Shown: positions 7,790 through 16,732 of the stretch, one piece after another
How positions within the stretch are numbered: the first letter of the stretch is position 1
How the letters are laid out: each line of letters opens with the position of its first letter
NCBI GenBank assembly: GCA_031373255.1
Contig: JANMMJ010000092.1
Coordinates: 1 to 64,000 of the forward strand
Source of the DNA: JANMMJ01 sp031373255
GTDB taxonomy: Bacteria > Pseudomonadota > Alphaproteobacteria > Rhizobiales > Aestuariivirgaceae
DNA: 64,000 nucleotides
Reading direction: 5' to 3'
Program-made: the position numbers and the translations under genes
Notes under the pieces: model-generated
Seen by the model: only the letters and a program-made list of their open reading frames with translations
Databases searched by the model: none
What the model was told of the DNA's origin: nothing

Positions 7790-9321
7790 ACATCACGATC
7801 GGCCAGACACCCCTGTCACTCGCCCAGATCCGCGCCGCGCTCGATGGCCCCGTAAGCGTCGAACTATCGCCAAGTTCACGCAAGCTGATCACCCGCAGTG
7901 CCGAAACCGTGGCGCGCCTGCTCAAATCCGGCAATGCCATCTATGGCGTCAACACCGGCTTCGGAAAACTCGCCAAGACCCGGATTGCGGCAGAAGACCT
8001 CTCCCAACTCCAGATCAATATCGTCAGATCCCATGCTGCCGGCGTCGGCGCATTGCTCGACCCCGATACCGTCCGCCTCATTCTCTTGCTCAAGGTCAAC
8101 GCACTCTCGCAAGGCGCTTCCGGCATTTCAGTCGCCGCCATTGAAACCCTCATCGCCCTCCTGAACCACGACATCCTGCCTGCTATCCCGGGACAAGGCT
8201 CGGTTGGGGCATCAGGCGACCTGGCACCATTGGCGCACTTGAGCCTCGTGTTGATCGGCGAAGGCCGGGCTTTCTTCCAGGGCGAACTCGTCTCCGGTGC
8301 CGAAGCCTTGAAACATGCTGGTGCCGCGCCCGTTCCACTCGGTCCAAAGGAGGGATTGGCGCTCCTCAATGGCACGCAGGTTTCAACGGCCCTTGCATTG
8401 TCCGGCCTCCTCGCTGCGGAACGCAACATCGCCGCCGCAGTCCTCGCTGGCGCCATGTCGGTTGACGCCATTATGGGATCCGACACGCCATTTGATCCCC
8501 GCATCCATGCTTTGCGGCCTCATCCGGGCCAGATCCTCGCCGCTCGGGAATACCGCAGGCTTCTTCAGGGCAGCGCCATTCGCGCCTCGCACCTTGAAAA
8601 CGACGATCGCGTTCAGGATCCCTATTCGTTCCGCTGCCAGCCCCAGGTCATGGGCGCCTGCTTGGACATCATCACCAACGCCGCGCGCAGCCTGCTCATT
8701 GAAGCCAATGGCGTATCCGACAATCCGCTGGTCTTCGCCGAAGATGGCGCCGTCCTCTCCGGCGGAAACTTTCACGCCGAAGCGGTGGCCTTCGCCGCCG
8801 ACATCATCGCTCTGGCTATCGCCGAAACCGGTTCGCTGTCCGAACGCCGCATTGCCGCACTGATCGACTCGACTATCTCGCTGTTGCCGCCCTTCCTCAT
8901 TCGCAATCCCGGCCTCAACTCGGGTTTCATGATCCCGCAATGCACCGCGGCAGCACTGATGAGCGAGAACAAACAGATGGCGCACCCGGCCTCGGTTGAT
9001 TCAGCCCCAACCTCCGCCAATCAGGAGGATCATGTCAGCATGGCGACCCACGGCGCCAGGAGGCTCGGGCCGATGAATGCCAATCTTTCCCGCATCCTCG
9101 CCATCGAACTCATGGCGGCAGCGGAAGGCATCGGGTTCAGGCGGCCGCTCAAATCTTCAAAATCGATTGAATCGGCCCATGCTTTGGTACGTTCGGTCGC
9201 CCCTGAACGCGATCACGACCGTGTATTCTCGCATGACATCGAAGCAGTGGCCACGCTCATCGAAACTGGCGCATTCGAGTCATTCGTATCAGGCCTGCTT
9301 GAAACGCAGGGCTGCCGCTGA
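7786..9321 (+). CDS. hutH: Histidine ammonia-lyase
   Basis: HutH removes ammonia from L-histidine to form urocanate, the first step of the pathway and the source of the HutC inducer. The 511-residue protein has A142-S143-G144 in GSVGASGDLAPLAH, the tripeptide that cyclises into the MIO cofactor, at the same residue numbers as in characterised enzymes. YGVNTGFG near residue 53 supplies the catalytic tyrosine loop, and QDPYSFRCQPQVMG and the NQEDHVSM block are also present. It starts in an ATGA overlap with hutF and ends one base before the opposing TIM-barrel gene. Confidence 0.97.
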   Translation: MNITIGQTPLSLAQIRAALDGPVSVELSPSSRKLITRSAETVARLLKSGNAIYGVNTGFGKLAKTRIAAEDLSQLQINIVRSHAAGVGALLDPDTVRLILLLKVNALSQGASGISVAAIETLIALLNHDILPAIPGQGSVGASGDLAPLAHLSLVLIGEGRAFFQGELVSGAEALKHAGAAPVPLGPKEGLALLNGTQVSTALALSGLLAAERNIAAAVLAGAMSVDAIMGSDTPFDPRIHALRPHPGQILAAREYRRLLQGSAIRASHLENDDRVQDPYSFRCQPQVMGACLDIITNAARSLLIEANGVSDNPLVFAEDGAVLSGGNFHAEAVAFAADIIALAIAETGSLSERRIAALIDSTISLLPPFLIRNPGLNSGFMIPQCTAAALMSENKQMAHPASVDSAPTSANQEDHVSMATHGARRLGPMNANLSRILAIELMAAAEGIGFRRPLKSSKSIESAHALVRSVAPERDHDRVFSHDIEAVATLIETGAFESFVSGLLETQGCR

Positions 9322-9322
9322 T

Positions 9323-10156
9323 TCATTTGAACGCAATGGCTTTGAACTTGCGTGTCTGCTCGGTCAGCGCGACTTCCGTTGGCAATCTCTCCATCGAGGA
9401 CGCACCGTAGAATCCATGGCAGTTGCGCGTGTTCTTCAGGATGAATTCGGCATCCTCCGGCTGTGACACCGGCCCGCCATGGACCAGCACGATCGCGTCC
9501 CCGTTGACCTTCAGTGCCGCCTCCGACCATTCGTCCACAAGTGCGGGGCAATCCTTCAGCTTGAGAGACGTCTTCGAACCGATGGCACCGCCCGTTGTCA
9601 GGCCAAGATGGCAGACGATGATATCGGCTCCGGCCTTCGCCATAGCCGCCGACTCGTCCGCATTGAACACGTAGGGCGTGGTCAGCATGTCCTTTGATCG
9701 CGCCAGCGACACAAGGTCGACTTCCTGGGCATAGGACATGCCGGTTTCCTCCAGATTTGCCCGTAAAACCCCATCAATCAGGCCAACTGTCGGAAAATTC
9801 TGGATGCCGGAAAAACCCAGCGCCTTCAGGTCATCGAGAAATTTGTCGAAGATGCAGAACGGATCCGTGCCGTTGACGCCAGCCAGCACCGGCGTCTTTT
9901 TGGTGACCGGCAACACTTCGTGCGCCATTTCCATGACGATGTCGTTGGCGTTGCCATAGGCGAGAATGCCGGAGAGCGAACCCCGCCCCGCCATCCGGTA
10001 GCGTCCAGAATTGTAGATGACGATCAGGTCGATGCCGCCTTCCTCTTCGCACTTGGCCGATAGCCCGGTTCCCGCACCGCCACCGATGATGGGAATGCGT
10101 TTGGCTTTCATGTCCTGGAATTTTTCAATCAGGGATTTACGTTCGAAGCGCGGCAT
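9323..10156 (-). CDS. TIM-barrel protein of the phosphoenolpyruvate-hydrolase-like family
   Basis: The 277-residue protein belongs to the TIM-barrel signal-transduction / PEP-hydrolase-like family (PF09370 type). Its marker blocks are IPIIGGGAGTGLSAKCEEE near the N-terminus, DLIVIYNSGRYRMAGRGSL, GVNGTDPF, GIQNFPTVGLIDG and CHLGLTTGGAIG. I chose the ATG at 10156 because AGGAGAG sits 8 bases upstream; a longer frame to 10501 would run through the divergent kinase start. Members are often found beside sugar-acid or polyol genes, and the biochemical role is not settled. Here it is divergent from an FGGY kinase. A perfect palindrome at 10239-10250 lies between them. Confidence 0.85.
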   Translation of the reverse strand: MPRFERKSLIEKFQDMKAKRIPIIGGGAGTGLSAKCEEEGGIDLIVIYNSGRYRMAGRGSLSGILAYGNANDIVMEMAHEVLPVTKKTPVLAGVNGTDPFCIFDKFLDDLKALGFSGIQNFPTVGLIDGVLRANLEETGMSYAQEVDLVSLARSKDMLTTPYVFNADESAAMAKAGADIIVCHLGLTTGGAIGSKTSLKLKDCPALVDEWSEAALKVNGDAIVLVHGGPVSQPEDAEFILKNTRNCHGFYGASSMERLPTEVALTEQTRKFKAIAFK

Positions 10157-10238
10157 GCAGACTCTCCTGTTGCGACGGATGGCAATACGCGGAGCCCGCC
10201 ACGCGGGCAAGCCCGCCGCCGAAATCACCCCTGGAGTA

Positions 10239-10250
10239 TCCGTATACGGA
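10239..10250. promoter_or_regulatory. 12-bp perfect palindrome, candidate operator
   Basis: TCCGTATACGGA is a perfect inverted repeat in the 231-base gap between the TIM-barrel gene (minus) and the FGGY kinase gene (plus). It lies 83-94 bases upstream of the minus-strand ATG, a plausible operator position. No regulator gene adjoins it; the LacI protein at 28347 is the nearest candidate, separated by the island. The rest of the gap shows a TTGACG hexamer at 10273 but no convincing -10 box. Confidence 0.4.
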
Positions 10251-10387
10251 GCAAAATGACGGCGGTGCGAGACTTGACGTGCGCAAAGTTTTGTACTTAA
10301 GGTCGGCACGGCTGGAGAGGCCGGCCGGGCAATCCCTCGCATGGAGTGCTTTTTGATCCTCTCCGTCTCCCACACCTGACGGAACCC

Positions 10388-11953
10388 ATGGCGAAAAGCT
10401 TCATTATCGGTCTCGACTATGGCACGGAATCGGCCCGTGGCGTGCTGATCGATGCCGCGACCGGGGAACAGGTTGCTCATCACGCACATCCCTATCGCCA
10501 TGGTGTCATGACCCAGGCGCTTGCCGATGGCACGCCGCTGCCAAGGGGCTGGGCCCTGCAGGACGCTGCCGACTATCTCGAAGCCGCACAGGATATTCTG
10601 GCAAGGCTTGGCCGCGACAAGGCGATCGAATCGATCGGCATCGACTTCACCGCAAGTTCGCCCATGCCTGCTGCAGAAGATGGAACGGCTCTTTCAAATG
10701 ATTTGCCAGGCGATCCCCACGCCTATGTGAAGCTCTGGAAGCATGGCGCTGCGCAACCCTTCGCTGATGCCATCAACATGAAGGGTGGCGCCTTCCTCGA
10801 TCATTTCGGCGGCAAGCTTTCCGGCGAATGGCTCCTCGCCAAGGCTGCACAGATTGCCAGTGAAGCACCGCAGATCTGGGCCAGGACCTCGCGTTTTATC
10901 GAATCGGGTGATTGGCTGGTCTGGCAACTCACCGGCACCGAGGCCCGAAGCCTCGGCCTTGCCGCCTACAAGGCGCAATATTCCGAACCAGCCGGCTACC
11001 CAGATATCGTGGCGGGTCTTCTGGATAAGCTGTCCGTTCCCCTCCCCGTTGGTTCACCAGTCGGCAGTCTCTCCGCTGCATGGCGCGCCAGCACGGGAAT
11101 CGAGGGCCGCGCCATCGTAGCTGTCGCTGTCATTGACTCACATGCCGTGCTTCCCGCCATCGGCGCTGTTGCGACCGGCTGCCTTACCGCTGCACTGGGA
11201 ACGTCTGCGGCCTATCTCTACCTGAGCGAAAATCCAAAACCCCTGCCGAAAGGCATCGAGGGCATGGCGCGCGATGGTTCGGTGCGCGGCCTCTGGTGCT
11301 ATGAAGCCGGGCAGGCAAGCTTTGGTGATACGCTGGCCTGGTTCGTGCGCGCCTTTCCCCGCGCGGGCGATTTGGCGGAGAATTTTGCGATCTTCAATGC
11401 GGAGGCCGGGAAGCTGCCGCCTGGCGCCAATCATCTCGTGGCCCTCGATTGGTGGAACGGCAACCGCGTGCCTCTATCTGATTCCGGATTGAGTGGGGTG
11501 CTCCTCGGCCTCAACATGAACACCACGCCCGCCGCCATTTACCGCGCCTTGATTGAATCGATTTGCTTTGGTGGACGCTCCGTCGTCGATCTCTTCGAGG
11601 CCGGAAATCTTGGCATCAACCGCGTCATCCTCACCAGCGGGCTTGCCAGGAACAATCCGCTTCTGGTGCAGATCATGACCGATGTGCTGGAACGCCCGGT
11701 GGACATCCCCGAAATCGCCAATGCCACGGCAGTGGGTGCTGCGATCCACGGCGCTGTCGCCGCGGGGCTGGTTGATGGGTACCCTGAAGGCACCGCCCGA
11801 TTCGGCGCCAGAACCTATCGAACCTGCACGCCGCGAAAGGAAAACGCGCCCGCCTATCGCGCCCTTTACGAAACCTACGCCATGCTGTGCAACAGCGAGA
11901 CGCTACGCACGGCCATGCACACTCTCAACCGCATCACCCCTTCACCCGCCTGA
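10388..11953 (+). CDS. FGGY-family carbohydrate kinase, ribulokinase-like
   Basis: The 521-residue kinase has the actin-like ATPase fold of FGGY kinases. The N-terminal phosphate loop is GLDYGTESARG (residues 8-18), followed by GIDFTASSPMP, and the block FGGKLSGEWLLAKAAQI is typical of ribulokinases rather than xylulo- or glycerol kinases. The C-terminal lobe has ALGTSAAYLYL and ILTSGLARNNPLL. It should phosphorylate a ketopentose or related ketose. The ATG at 10388 gives the normal family N-terminus; a TTG at 10346 would add 14 residues. It heads a kinase-aldolase-kinase run, so its product probably feeds the downstream aldolase. The exact sugar is unknown. Confidence 0.85.
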   Translation: MAKSFIIGLDYGTESARGVLIDAATGEQVAHHAHPYRHGVMTQALADGTPLPRGWALQDAADYLEAAQDILARLGRDKAIESIGIDFTASSPMPAAEDGTALSNDLPGDPHAYVKLWKHGAAQPFADAINMKGGAFLDHFGGKLSGEWLLAKAAQIASEAPQIWARTSRFIESGDWLVWQLTGTEARSLGLAAYKAQYSEPAGYPDIVAGLLDKLSVPLPVGSPVGSLSAAWRASTGIEGRAIVAVAVIDSHAVLPAIGAVATGCLTAALGTSAAYLYLSENPKPLPKGIEGMARDGSVRGLWCYEAGQASFGDTLAWFVRAFPRAGDLAENFAIFNAEAGKLPPGANHLVALDWWNGNRVPLSDSGLSGVLLGLNMNTTPAAIYRALIESICFGGRSVVDLFEAGNLGINRVILTSGLARNNPLLVQIMTDVLERPVDIPEIANATAVGAAIHGAVAAGLVDGYPEGTARFGARTYRTCTPRKENAPAYRALYETYAMLCNSETLRTAMHTLNRITPSPA

Positions 11954-12003
11954 ACGGCACCAACCCCATTCTTCATCAAACCTTAGGAAAGCAGAAAACC
12001 CAC

Positions 12004-13026
12004 ATGTACAGACTCGATCAGAAACTCGCACGCATCCGCGCTGGCAAATATACCCGTGCCGACTTCATCATCGCCGACGCCAAGGATGGCGACATGGGTC
12101 CGAGCATGACCTCATGCGGCCCCAAGCGCGCCAAGGATGGCACCTGGACGCGCCACTACACGCGGCCCGAGTTTCTCGACAATATCCGTGCCATCGTCGA
12201 GCAGGATATCGTCGATATCATGCTCACCTCCGCTTCCAATCTGGAGGCGCTTGTCGACATGGGCGTATACCGCAACAGTGCCGTCAAGCCGGCAATCCGC
12301 GCCAACGACACCACCGACGTGTGGGTGGTGCGCGGCGCCGACTATGCCACCAAGCCCTCGCGACCTTTCCGCAGCGCATCGCTGTCGCGTGTCAGGAACG
12401 GTTCGCTCGATCCGAGCCCCGGAACCCCGGTGACCGGCACCGATCTCGGCCTCTATTCAATAACCTTCAATAACGACCTCGATCACGATTATCTTTCGCT
12501 TGAGGCCTTCTCGGAATTCCGCGAGGATGCGGCGAGCAACAGCTTCAAATACTTCCTTGAAGTGTTCAATCCGAATGTCGACAGCCGCATCGATCCGGAA
12601 CTGGTTCCCGCCTACGTGAACGATTGTCTCATGCGCTGTATAGCCGGCGTGACCAAGGCGGATCGTCCGCAATTCCTGAAAATTCCTTTCAATGGTCCGA
12701 AGGCGCTCGAAGAACTTGCCTCTTATGATCCGAGTGTCATTGTCGGTGTGCTCGGCGGGGGTGCCGGAACCACGCGCGACTGCTTCGAACTCATCAACCA
12801 GTCGGAAAAATATGGTGCCCGCGTGGCCCTTTTCGGCCGCAAGATCAATCTCGCCGAAGATCCACTCGCCATGGTTTCATTCATGCGCGAAGTTGCAGGT
12901 GGCAATATCAAGCCGGACGAGGCAGTCAAGGCCTATCATGCCAGCCTGAAGAACAATGGCATCACGCCGCTCCGCGATATTGCCGCCGACAACGTAATTA
13001 CCGAAAAGGTTCTGAAGGCGGGCTGA
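12004..13026 (+). CDS. Class I aldolase-like TIM-barrel protein
   Basis: A 340-residue protein that I do not assign to a named enzyme, but its C-terminal half looks like a class I (Schiff-base) aldolase of the LacD/DeoC-FbaB fold. QFLKIPFNG puts K226 at the usual beta-6 lysine position. GVLGGGAGTTRD (residues 249-259) and ALFGRKI...EDPL match the phosphate-binding end of such barrels. The N-terminal block RADFIIADAKDGDMG is distinctive. The ATG at 12004 is 50 bases after the kinase stop, and TAGGAAAG upstream is somewhat distant. Placed between an FGGY kinase and a PfkB kinase, it probably cleaves a phosphorylated ketose. The substrate is inference. Confidence 0.65.
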   Translation: MYRLDQKLARIRAGKYTRADFIIADAKDGDMGPSMTSCGPKRAKDGTWTRHYTRPEFLDNIRAIVEQDIVDIMLTSASNLEALVDMGVYRNSAVKPAIRANDTTDVWVVRGADYATKPSRPFRSASLSRVRNGSLDPSPGTPVTGTDLGLYSITFNNDLDHDYLSLEAFSEFREDAASNSFKYFLEVFNPNVDSRIDPELVPAYVNDCLMRCIAGVTKADRPQFLKIPFNGPKALEELASYDPSVIVGVLGGGAGTTRDCFELINQSEKYGARVALFGRKINLAEDPLAMVSFMREVAGGNIKPDEAVKAYHASLKNNGITPLRDIAADNVITEKVLKAG

Positions 13027-13028
13027 AG

Positions 13029-14051
13029 ATGGGCTTCGAACAACGCCGCGGTTTCGTCACCGGCGGCACCTGGTGCGTCGACATCAACAGGATGGTGACG
13101 CACTGGCCGGAGGAAGACGGCATCGCCGAGATTACGTCCGAGGATCGCCATGGTGGCGGGTCTGGCTGCAATCTTGCGCTCGACATGAAGCGTCTCGATC
13201 CGGCCATGCCGGTCGAGACGATCTCCATCGTGGGCGACGACGAACCGGGGCGCTATCTGTTGTCGGCCGCGGATGCCGCCGGCATCGGCAGGCGGCAGAT
13301 GCACGTCACTGGCGAGGCCGCGACACAGACGACCGACGCCTATGTATCGAGCCTGAGCCACCGCCGTACCCATATTTTCCAGTCCGGCGCATCCAACCTT
13401 CTGACGCCCGATCACTTTGACTTTTCGGAAACGCGAACCCGTTATCTCCACCTCGGCCTGCCTGGCGTGCACAAGATCCTGGACAATCCCTGGGGCAATG
13501 ATGCCAATGGCTGGGTAACGGTGCTGAAAAAAGCCCGTGCCGCCGGTCTCAAGACCAATATGGAACTGTGCAGCGTCAGCGACGAACTGCTCGCCAGGAT
13601 GGTGCGTCCGTGCTTTCCCCATCTCGACCTGATCATTGTCAACGACACCGAGATCGGCGCTCTTTCGGGGATAAAGACTGTGACCGCTGCGGTGACTGAC
13701 ATCGCCGCCTGCGAGCGTGCCGCCCGCAAGGTTCTCGACGCCGGCGCGATGCAGCTCGTCGTTGTTCATAGCCCCGTCATGGCGCTCGCCGTAACGCGCG
13801 AAGGAGCGAAGGTGAAGAAGCCATCCGTGCGCGTTCCCAAGGAGGAAATCGCCGGCGCCAACGGAGCGGGCGATGCATTCGCCGCTGGCATGCTTTATGG
13901 CGTGCATGAGGGCTGGAACATCGAGGATGCAGTGTCTCTGGCCCACGCGTCAGCCGCGGCATCACTGCGCAGCCTATCAACTGCAGGCTCTGTCGAGCCC
14001 TGGCAGAAGTGCCTCGAACTCGCAAGGAAATGGGGCTGGCGCGAAGCCTGA
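13029..14051 (+). CDS. PfkB-family sugar kinase
   Basis: This 340-residue ribokinase-like kinase has the N-terminal substrate motif HGGGSGCNLALDMKRL and the C-terminal PfkB signature ANGAGDAFAAGML with catalytic base D282. Also present is IIVNDTEIGALSGI, the usual N-D/T-E motif. It starts two bases after the aldolase stop, so the two are co-translated. A second phosphorylation before or after the aldolase step (sugar phosphate to bisphosphate) is the natural reading. It ends in a shared hairpin with the convergent isomerase gene. Confidence 0.88.
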   Translation: MGFEQRRGFVTGGTWCVDINRMVTHWPEEDGIAEITSEDRHGGGSGCNLALDMKRLDPAMPVETISIVGDDEPGRYLLSAADAAGIGRRQMHVTGEAATQTTDAYVSSLSHRRTHIFQSGASNLLTPDHFDFSETRTRYLHLGLPGVHKILDNPWGNDANGWVTVLKKARAAGLKTNMELCSVSDELLARMVRPCFPHLDLIIVNDTEIGALSGIKTVTAAVTDIAACERAARKVLDAGAMQLVVVHSPVMALAVTREGAKVKKPSVRVPKEEIAGANGAGDAFAAGMLYGVHEGWNIEDAVSLAHASAAASLRSLSTAGSVEPWQKCLELARKWGWREA

Positions 14052-14066
14052 AACAGCCCTTCAGGC
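14046..14066. terminator. Hairpin spanning two converging stop codons
   Basis: GCCTGAA, loop of seven bases, TTCAGGC gives a perfect 7-bp stem. It contains the PfkB stop (TGA) on one strand and the isomerase stop on the other. No T-run follows. It repeats the design at 2767-2784 and may serve as a two-way terminator. Confidence 0.4.
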
Positions 14067-14870
14067 GAGGATATCGCGTAGAACCAGGCGATTGCGTGCT
14101 ACAGCGGCGGCCGGGTCGGCGGCGGCGGTTTCCGATTCCTCCTCCAGCACCAGCCAGCCGTTGAAGTGAGGCGCCGTGCCGATCAGGTCGACAACAGCGC
14201 GCGTCTGGCACACACCTTCGCCCAGCATGCGCCATTCGCCTTTCGCGTCGACGTCCTTGAGATGCAGATAGCGTATGCGCTGCAAGTGCGTGCGCAGTGT
14301 ATCCACCATATCCATGCCGCCGCGCAGGATATGACCGGTATCGGGCACCCAGCCTGTGAGAGCAGGATCGGTCATCGCCATGATGCGATCGTACTCTGCG
14401 CGTGTGCCGAGCAATGTGTTGTGATGTGAACTGGGATGCAACGCCACCGCCACGCCGGCCCGTTTCCCGCGCTCGCCTGCGCCATTGTAGAATGAAGCTG
14501 CTGCGGTAAATTTGTCGTCATCCTTGCCGGGCGACATTTTGGTTGCACTCCCCAGTGACAGCATTGCGCCAGGGAACGCGGCCGTGAAACCGAGTGCATG
14601 GTCCACCGTCGCTAGATCGTCCTGCAATGCCGCGGGCTCGGTAAAGCCGCTGGCGCTGCTGCATGTGAAAGCGACCAGCGTCAATCCATGGTTCAAGAGC
14701 GCCTTGGCGAAAGCTTCCGGCTTTCCCGCATATTCGCCAATCATCGTATCGGTGATTTCAATGCCAGCATAACCCGCCTTGCCGATGACTGACAGAAAAT
14801 CATCGGCCCGTCCCTTCCAGCGTGGACCGAGCATTTCCCACGTGTAGGTCTGGCATCCCGTTTTGATCAT
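14061..14870 (-). CDS. Sugar phosphate isomerase/epimerase (xylose-isomerase-like TIM barrel)
   Basis: The 269-residue protein has the AP-endonuclease-2 / IolE type TIM barrel. Visible blocks are GYAGIEITDTMIGEY near residue 35, VALHPSSHHNT (metal-ligand histidine), GWVPDTGHILRGG with the D-x-G-H motif, and IRYLHLKDVDAKGEW with H-x-K-D. It lacks a signal peptide and should be cytoplasmic. It lies between the PfkB kinase and a divergent dehydrogenase, as is common in inositol and rare-sugar loci. It may interconvert a keto-sugar or a sugar-acid intermediate; the exact reaction is not readable. Confidence 0.85.
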   Translation of the reverse strand: MIKTGCQTYTWEMLGPRWKGRADDFLSVIGKAGYAGIEITDTMIGEYAGKPEAFAKALLNHGLTLVAFTCSSASGFTEPAALQDDLATVDHALGFTAAFPGAMLSLGSATKMSPGKDDDKFTAAASFYNGAGERGKRAGVAVALHPSSHHNTLLGTRAEYDRIMAMTDPALTGWVPDTGHILRGGMDMVDTLRTHLQRIRYLHLKDVDAKGEWRMLGEGVCQTRAVVDLIGTAPHFNGWLVLEEESETAAADPAAAVARNRLVLRDILA

Positions 14871-14969
14871 GATTTATCCTTGTCGCACCTGCAGAAATTT
14901 CACTCTTGCGCAGCCAGACAGGCCTCCGCAATAGAACAGTTCGAAAATAACAACCGGGGAATCATCCGC

Positions 14970-16103
14970 ATGGCGGCACTTCGCATCGGCGTCATTGGTT
15001 GTGGCAATATCTCCACGACGTATTTGCGGAATGCCGCCCTGTTTCGTGGCCTCAAGCTTGCGGCCTGCGCTGATCTTTCATTTGACATGGCTAAACACCG
15101 CGCAGCCGAGTTCGATCTCCGCGCCATGACAGTCGATGAGTTGCTGAAGTCTGATGAAATTGATCTCGTGCTTAACCTCACTGTTCCCAACGCGCACTTC
15201 GATGTCAGCATGTCGGCGCTCTCGGCGGGAAAGCATGTGTTCACCGAAAAGCCATTGGCGGCCACCGCAGCGCAGGGCCGCATCCTGGTTGAAGAGGCCG
15301 GCTGCAGAAAACTGGCGCTGGGATCGGCTCCCGATACGTTTCTCGGCGCCGCCGGCCGCCTGTCGCGCCGGCTCGTGGATGAGGGCGCAATAGGACGGCC
15401 GGTCGCGGGCACCGCCTTCATGATGGGCCGGGGCATGGAGCATTGGCATCCCAATCCGCAATTCTTCTACCAGCCGGGCGGCGGCCCGGTGCTCGACATG
15501 GGGCCTTACTACGTCACCATGCTGGTCAGCCTGTTAGGCCCCGCCAGGCGCGTCATGGCGATTACCGCAATCGGTTCGCCCGAACGCACCATAAGCACTG
15601 CTGGTCCACTCCAAGGCACGTCCTTTGCCGTGAACACGCCAACGACTGCGATGGCACTGGTCGAATTCGTAAGCGGTACCGTCGCCACCATTGCCATGAG
15701 CTGGGACATCTTCCGCCACAGCAACCAACCTCTGGAGTTACACGGCACCGAGGGCTCGCTGCGCCTGCCGGACCCCGATACTTTCGGCGGCAGTGTCGCC
15801 ATCAGCGAGCGCGGCAACCCCTGGCGTGAAATCGCAACGGACCAGAGCATCCATGGCCGGCTCAACTGGCCCTACAACGCGCCCGATCGCGCCAATTACC
15901 GTATGCTGGGCGTCGCCGACCTGGCGCAATCACTCCGCAATGGAGCAAAGCCGCGCGCCTCAGGTGATCTGGCGCTGCATGTTCTCGACATCATGGAAGC
16001 AATTCTTGACGCTGGTGAATCAGGAAAGCCGGTCGATATCGCTCCAAGCTCCTGCCAACCCGCGGCACTGCCTGAAGCAGAGGCTGAAACCCTTCAGGGC
16101 TGA
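14970..16103 (+). CDS. Gfo/Idh/MocA-family NAD(P)-dependent dehydrogenase
   Basis: A 377-residue oxidoreductase with an N-terminal Rossmann motif (IGVIGCGNIST, residues 6-16) and the family lysine motif HVFTEKPLA in which E-K-P is conserved. The C-terminal alpha/beta domain holds YQPGGGPVLDMGPYYV, the usual G-G-G-x-x-x-D-x-G-x-Y/H active-site stretch. The ATG at 14970 has CCGGGGA upstream and starts the Rossmann fold cleanly; an in-frame ATG at 14880 would add 30 residues and lies too near the divergent isomerase start. It probably oxidises a sugar or cyclitol in the same pathway. Confidence 0.88.
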   Translation: MAALRIGVIGCGNISTTYLRNAALFRGLKLAACADLSFDMAKHRAAEFDLRAMTVDELLKSDEIDLVLNLTVPNAHFDVSMSALSAGKHVFTEKPLAATAAQGRILVEEAGCRKLALGSAPDTFLGAAGRLSRRLVDEGAIGRPVAGTAFMMGRGMEHWHPNPQFFYQPGGGPVLDMGPYYVTMLVSLLGPARRVMAITAIGSPERTISTAGPLQGTSFAVNTPTTAMALVEFVSGTVATIAMSWDIFRHSNQPLELHGTEGSLRLPDPDTFGGSVAISERGNPWREIATDQSIHGRLNWPYNAPDRANYRMLGVADLAQSLRNGAKPRASGDLALHVLDIMEAILDAGESGKPVDIAPSSCQPAALPEAEAETLQG

Positions 16104-16133
16104 ACCGGTTATATTGGGAAAGTAGCCAAAAAA

Positions 16134-16198
<65 letters not shown>

Positions 16199-16208
<10 letters not shown>

Positions 16209-16697
16209 ACTGTCATTTGGTCGGCGTCCCTATATCGGCATAGCCCAGCCAATGCAAGCACCCTGAAAGCTGTTTTGTATTGGGAAACGTCAGCCCGGAT
16301 ACCAGATCTTGCGCAGTTCGCCGGGAGGGCGCCGATAGGCCCAGGCCGCGTCGATGAGTTTTCCGGTATCATAGGCCGGCCGCCAGCCCATCTCGAAACG
16401 GGCCTTGCTGTTGTCCATCCAATTGGAATGGAACTGGCTCGGCACGTCAATGGAATCGAGCCCTTGCGTACGCTTGAGATGCGCGGCAACCGTTCCGTAA
16501 TCAACCGGCTCATCCATGCAGATGTTGTAGAGTTTCGCCTTGGTAATCGGGTTGTCGAGGGCCAGAAGAATGGCCTCGGCGAGATCGTCCAGGTGCACGA
16601 AATTGCGCTTGAGGAGACGGCCATGGGCATCCCTCAGCAGAGGAATGGTGGCAAGTTCACGGCAGCGCGCGTCGACGTCTGGCGCCACCATCATCTT
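16199..16697. repeat. Left copy of a 500-bp direct repeat bracketing the accessory island
   Basis: This segment recurs in the same orientation at 27261-27760. It holds the first ten bases of tRNA-Val, an 82-base spacer and the 3' end of the epimerase gene. By hand alignment the spacer differs at about 3 positions, whereas the coding part differs at about 44 of 415, mostly at third codon positions. The copies are therefore old or come from related but distinct genomes. Confidence 0.9.
16290..16697 (-). pseudogene. 3' remnant of an NAD-dependent epimerase/dehydratase gene
   Basis: The frame encodes the C-terminal 136 or so residues of the same protein as the intact gene at 27353-28333. It starts at MMVAPDVDARCRELATIPLL and ends PGELRKIWYPG. 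About ten amino-acid differences separate the two, most of them conservative. The N-terminal 190 residues, including the Rossmann nucleotide site, are gone; at the break the sequence changes abruptly into IS-related DNA. It should have no enzymatic function. Confidence 0.88.
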
Positions 16698-16732
16698 TAG
16701 CGCACCCATTTCTACTTGCACAAAGCTCAATA

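Noticed and set aside
10157..10501. N-terminal extension of the TIM-barrel protein by 115 residues
   Set aside because: The extension overlaps the divergent FGGY kinase start, has no family similarity, and a good ribosome site marks the ATG at 10156.
16104..16133. Terminator after the Gfo/Idh/MocA gene (CCCTTCAGGG)
   Set aside because: The stem is only four base pairs and has no T-run.
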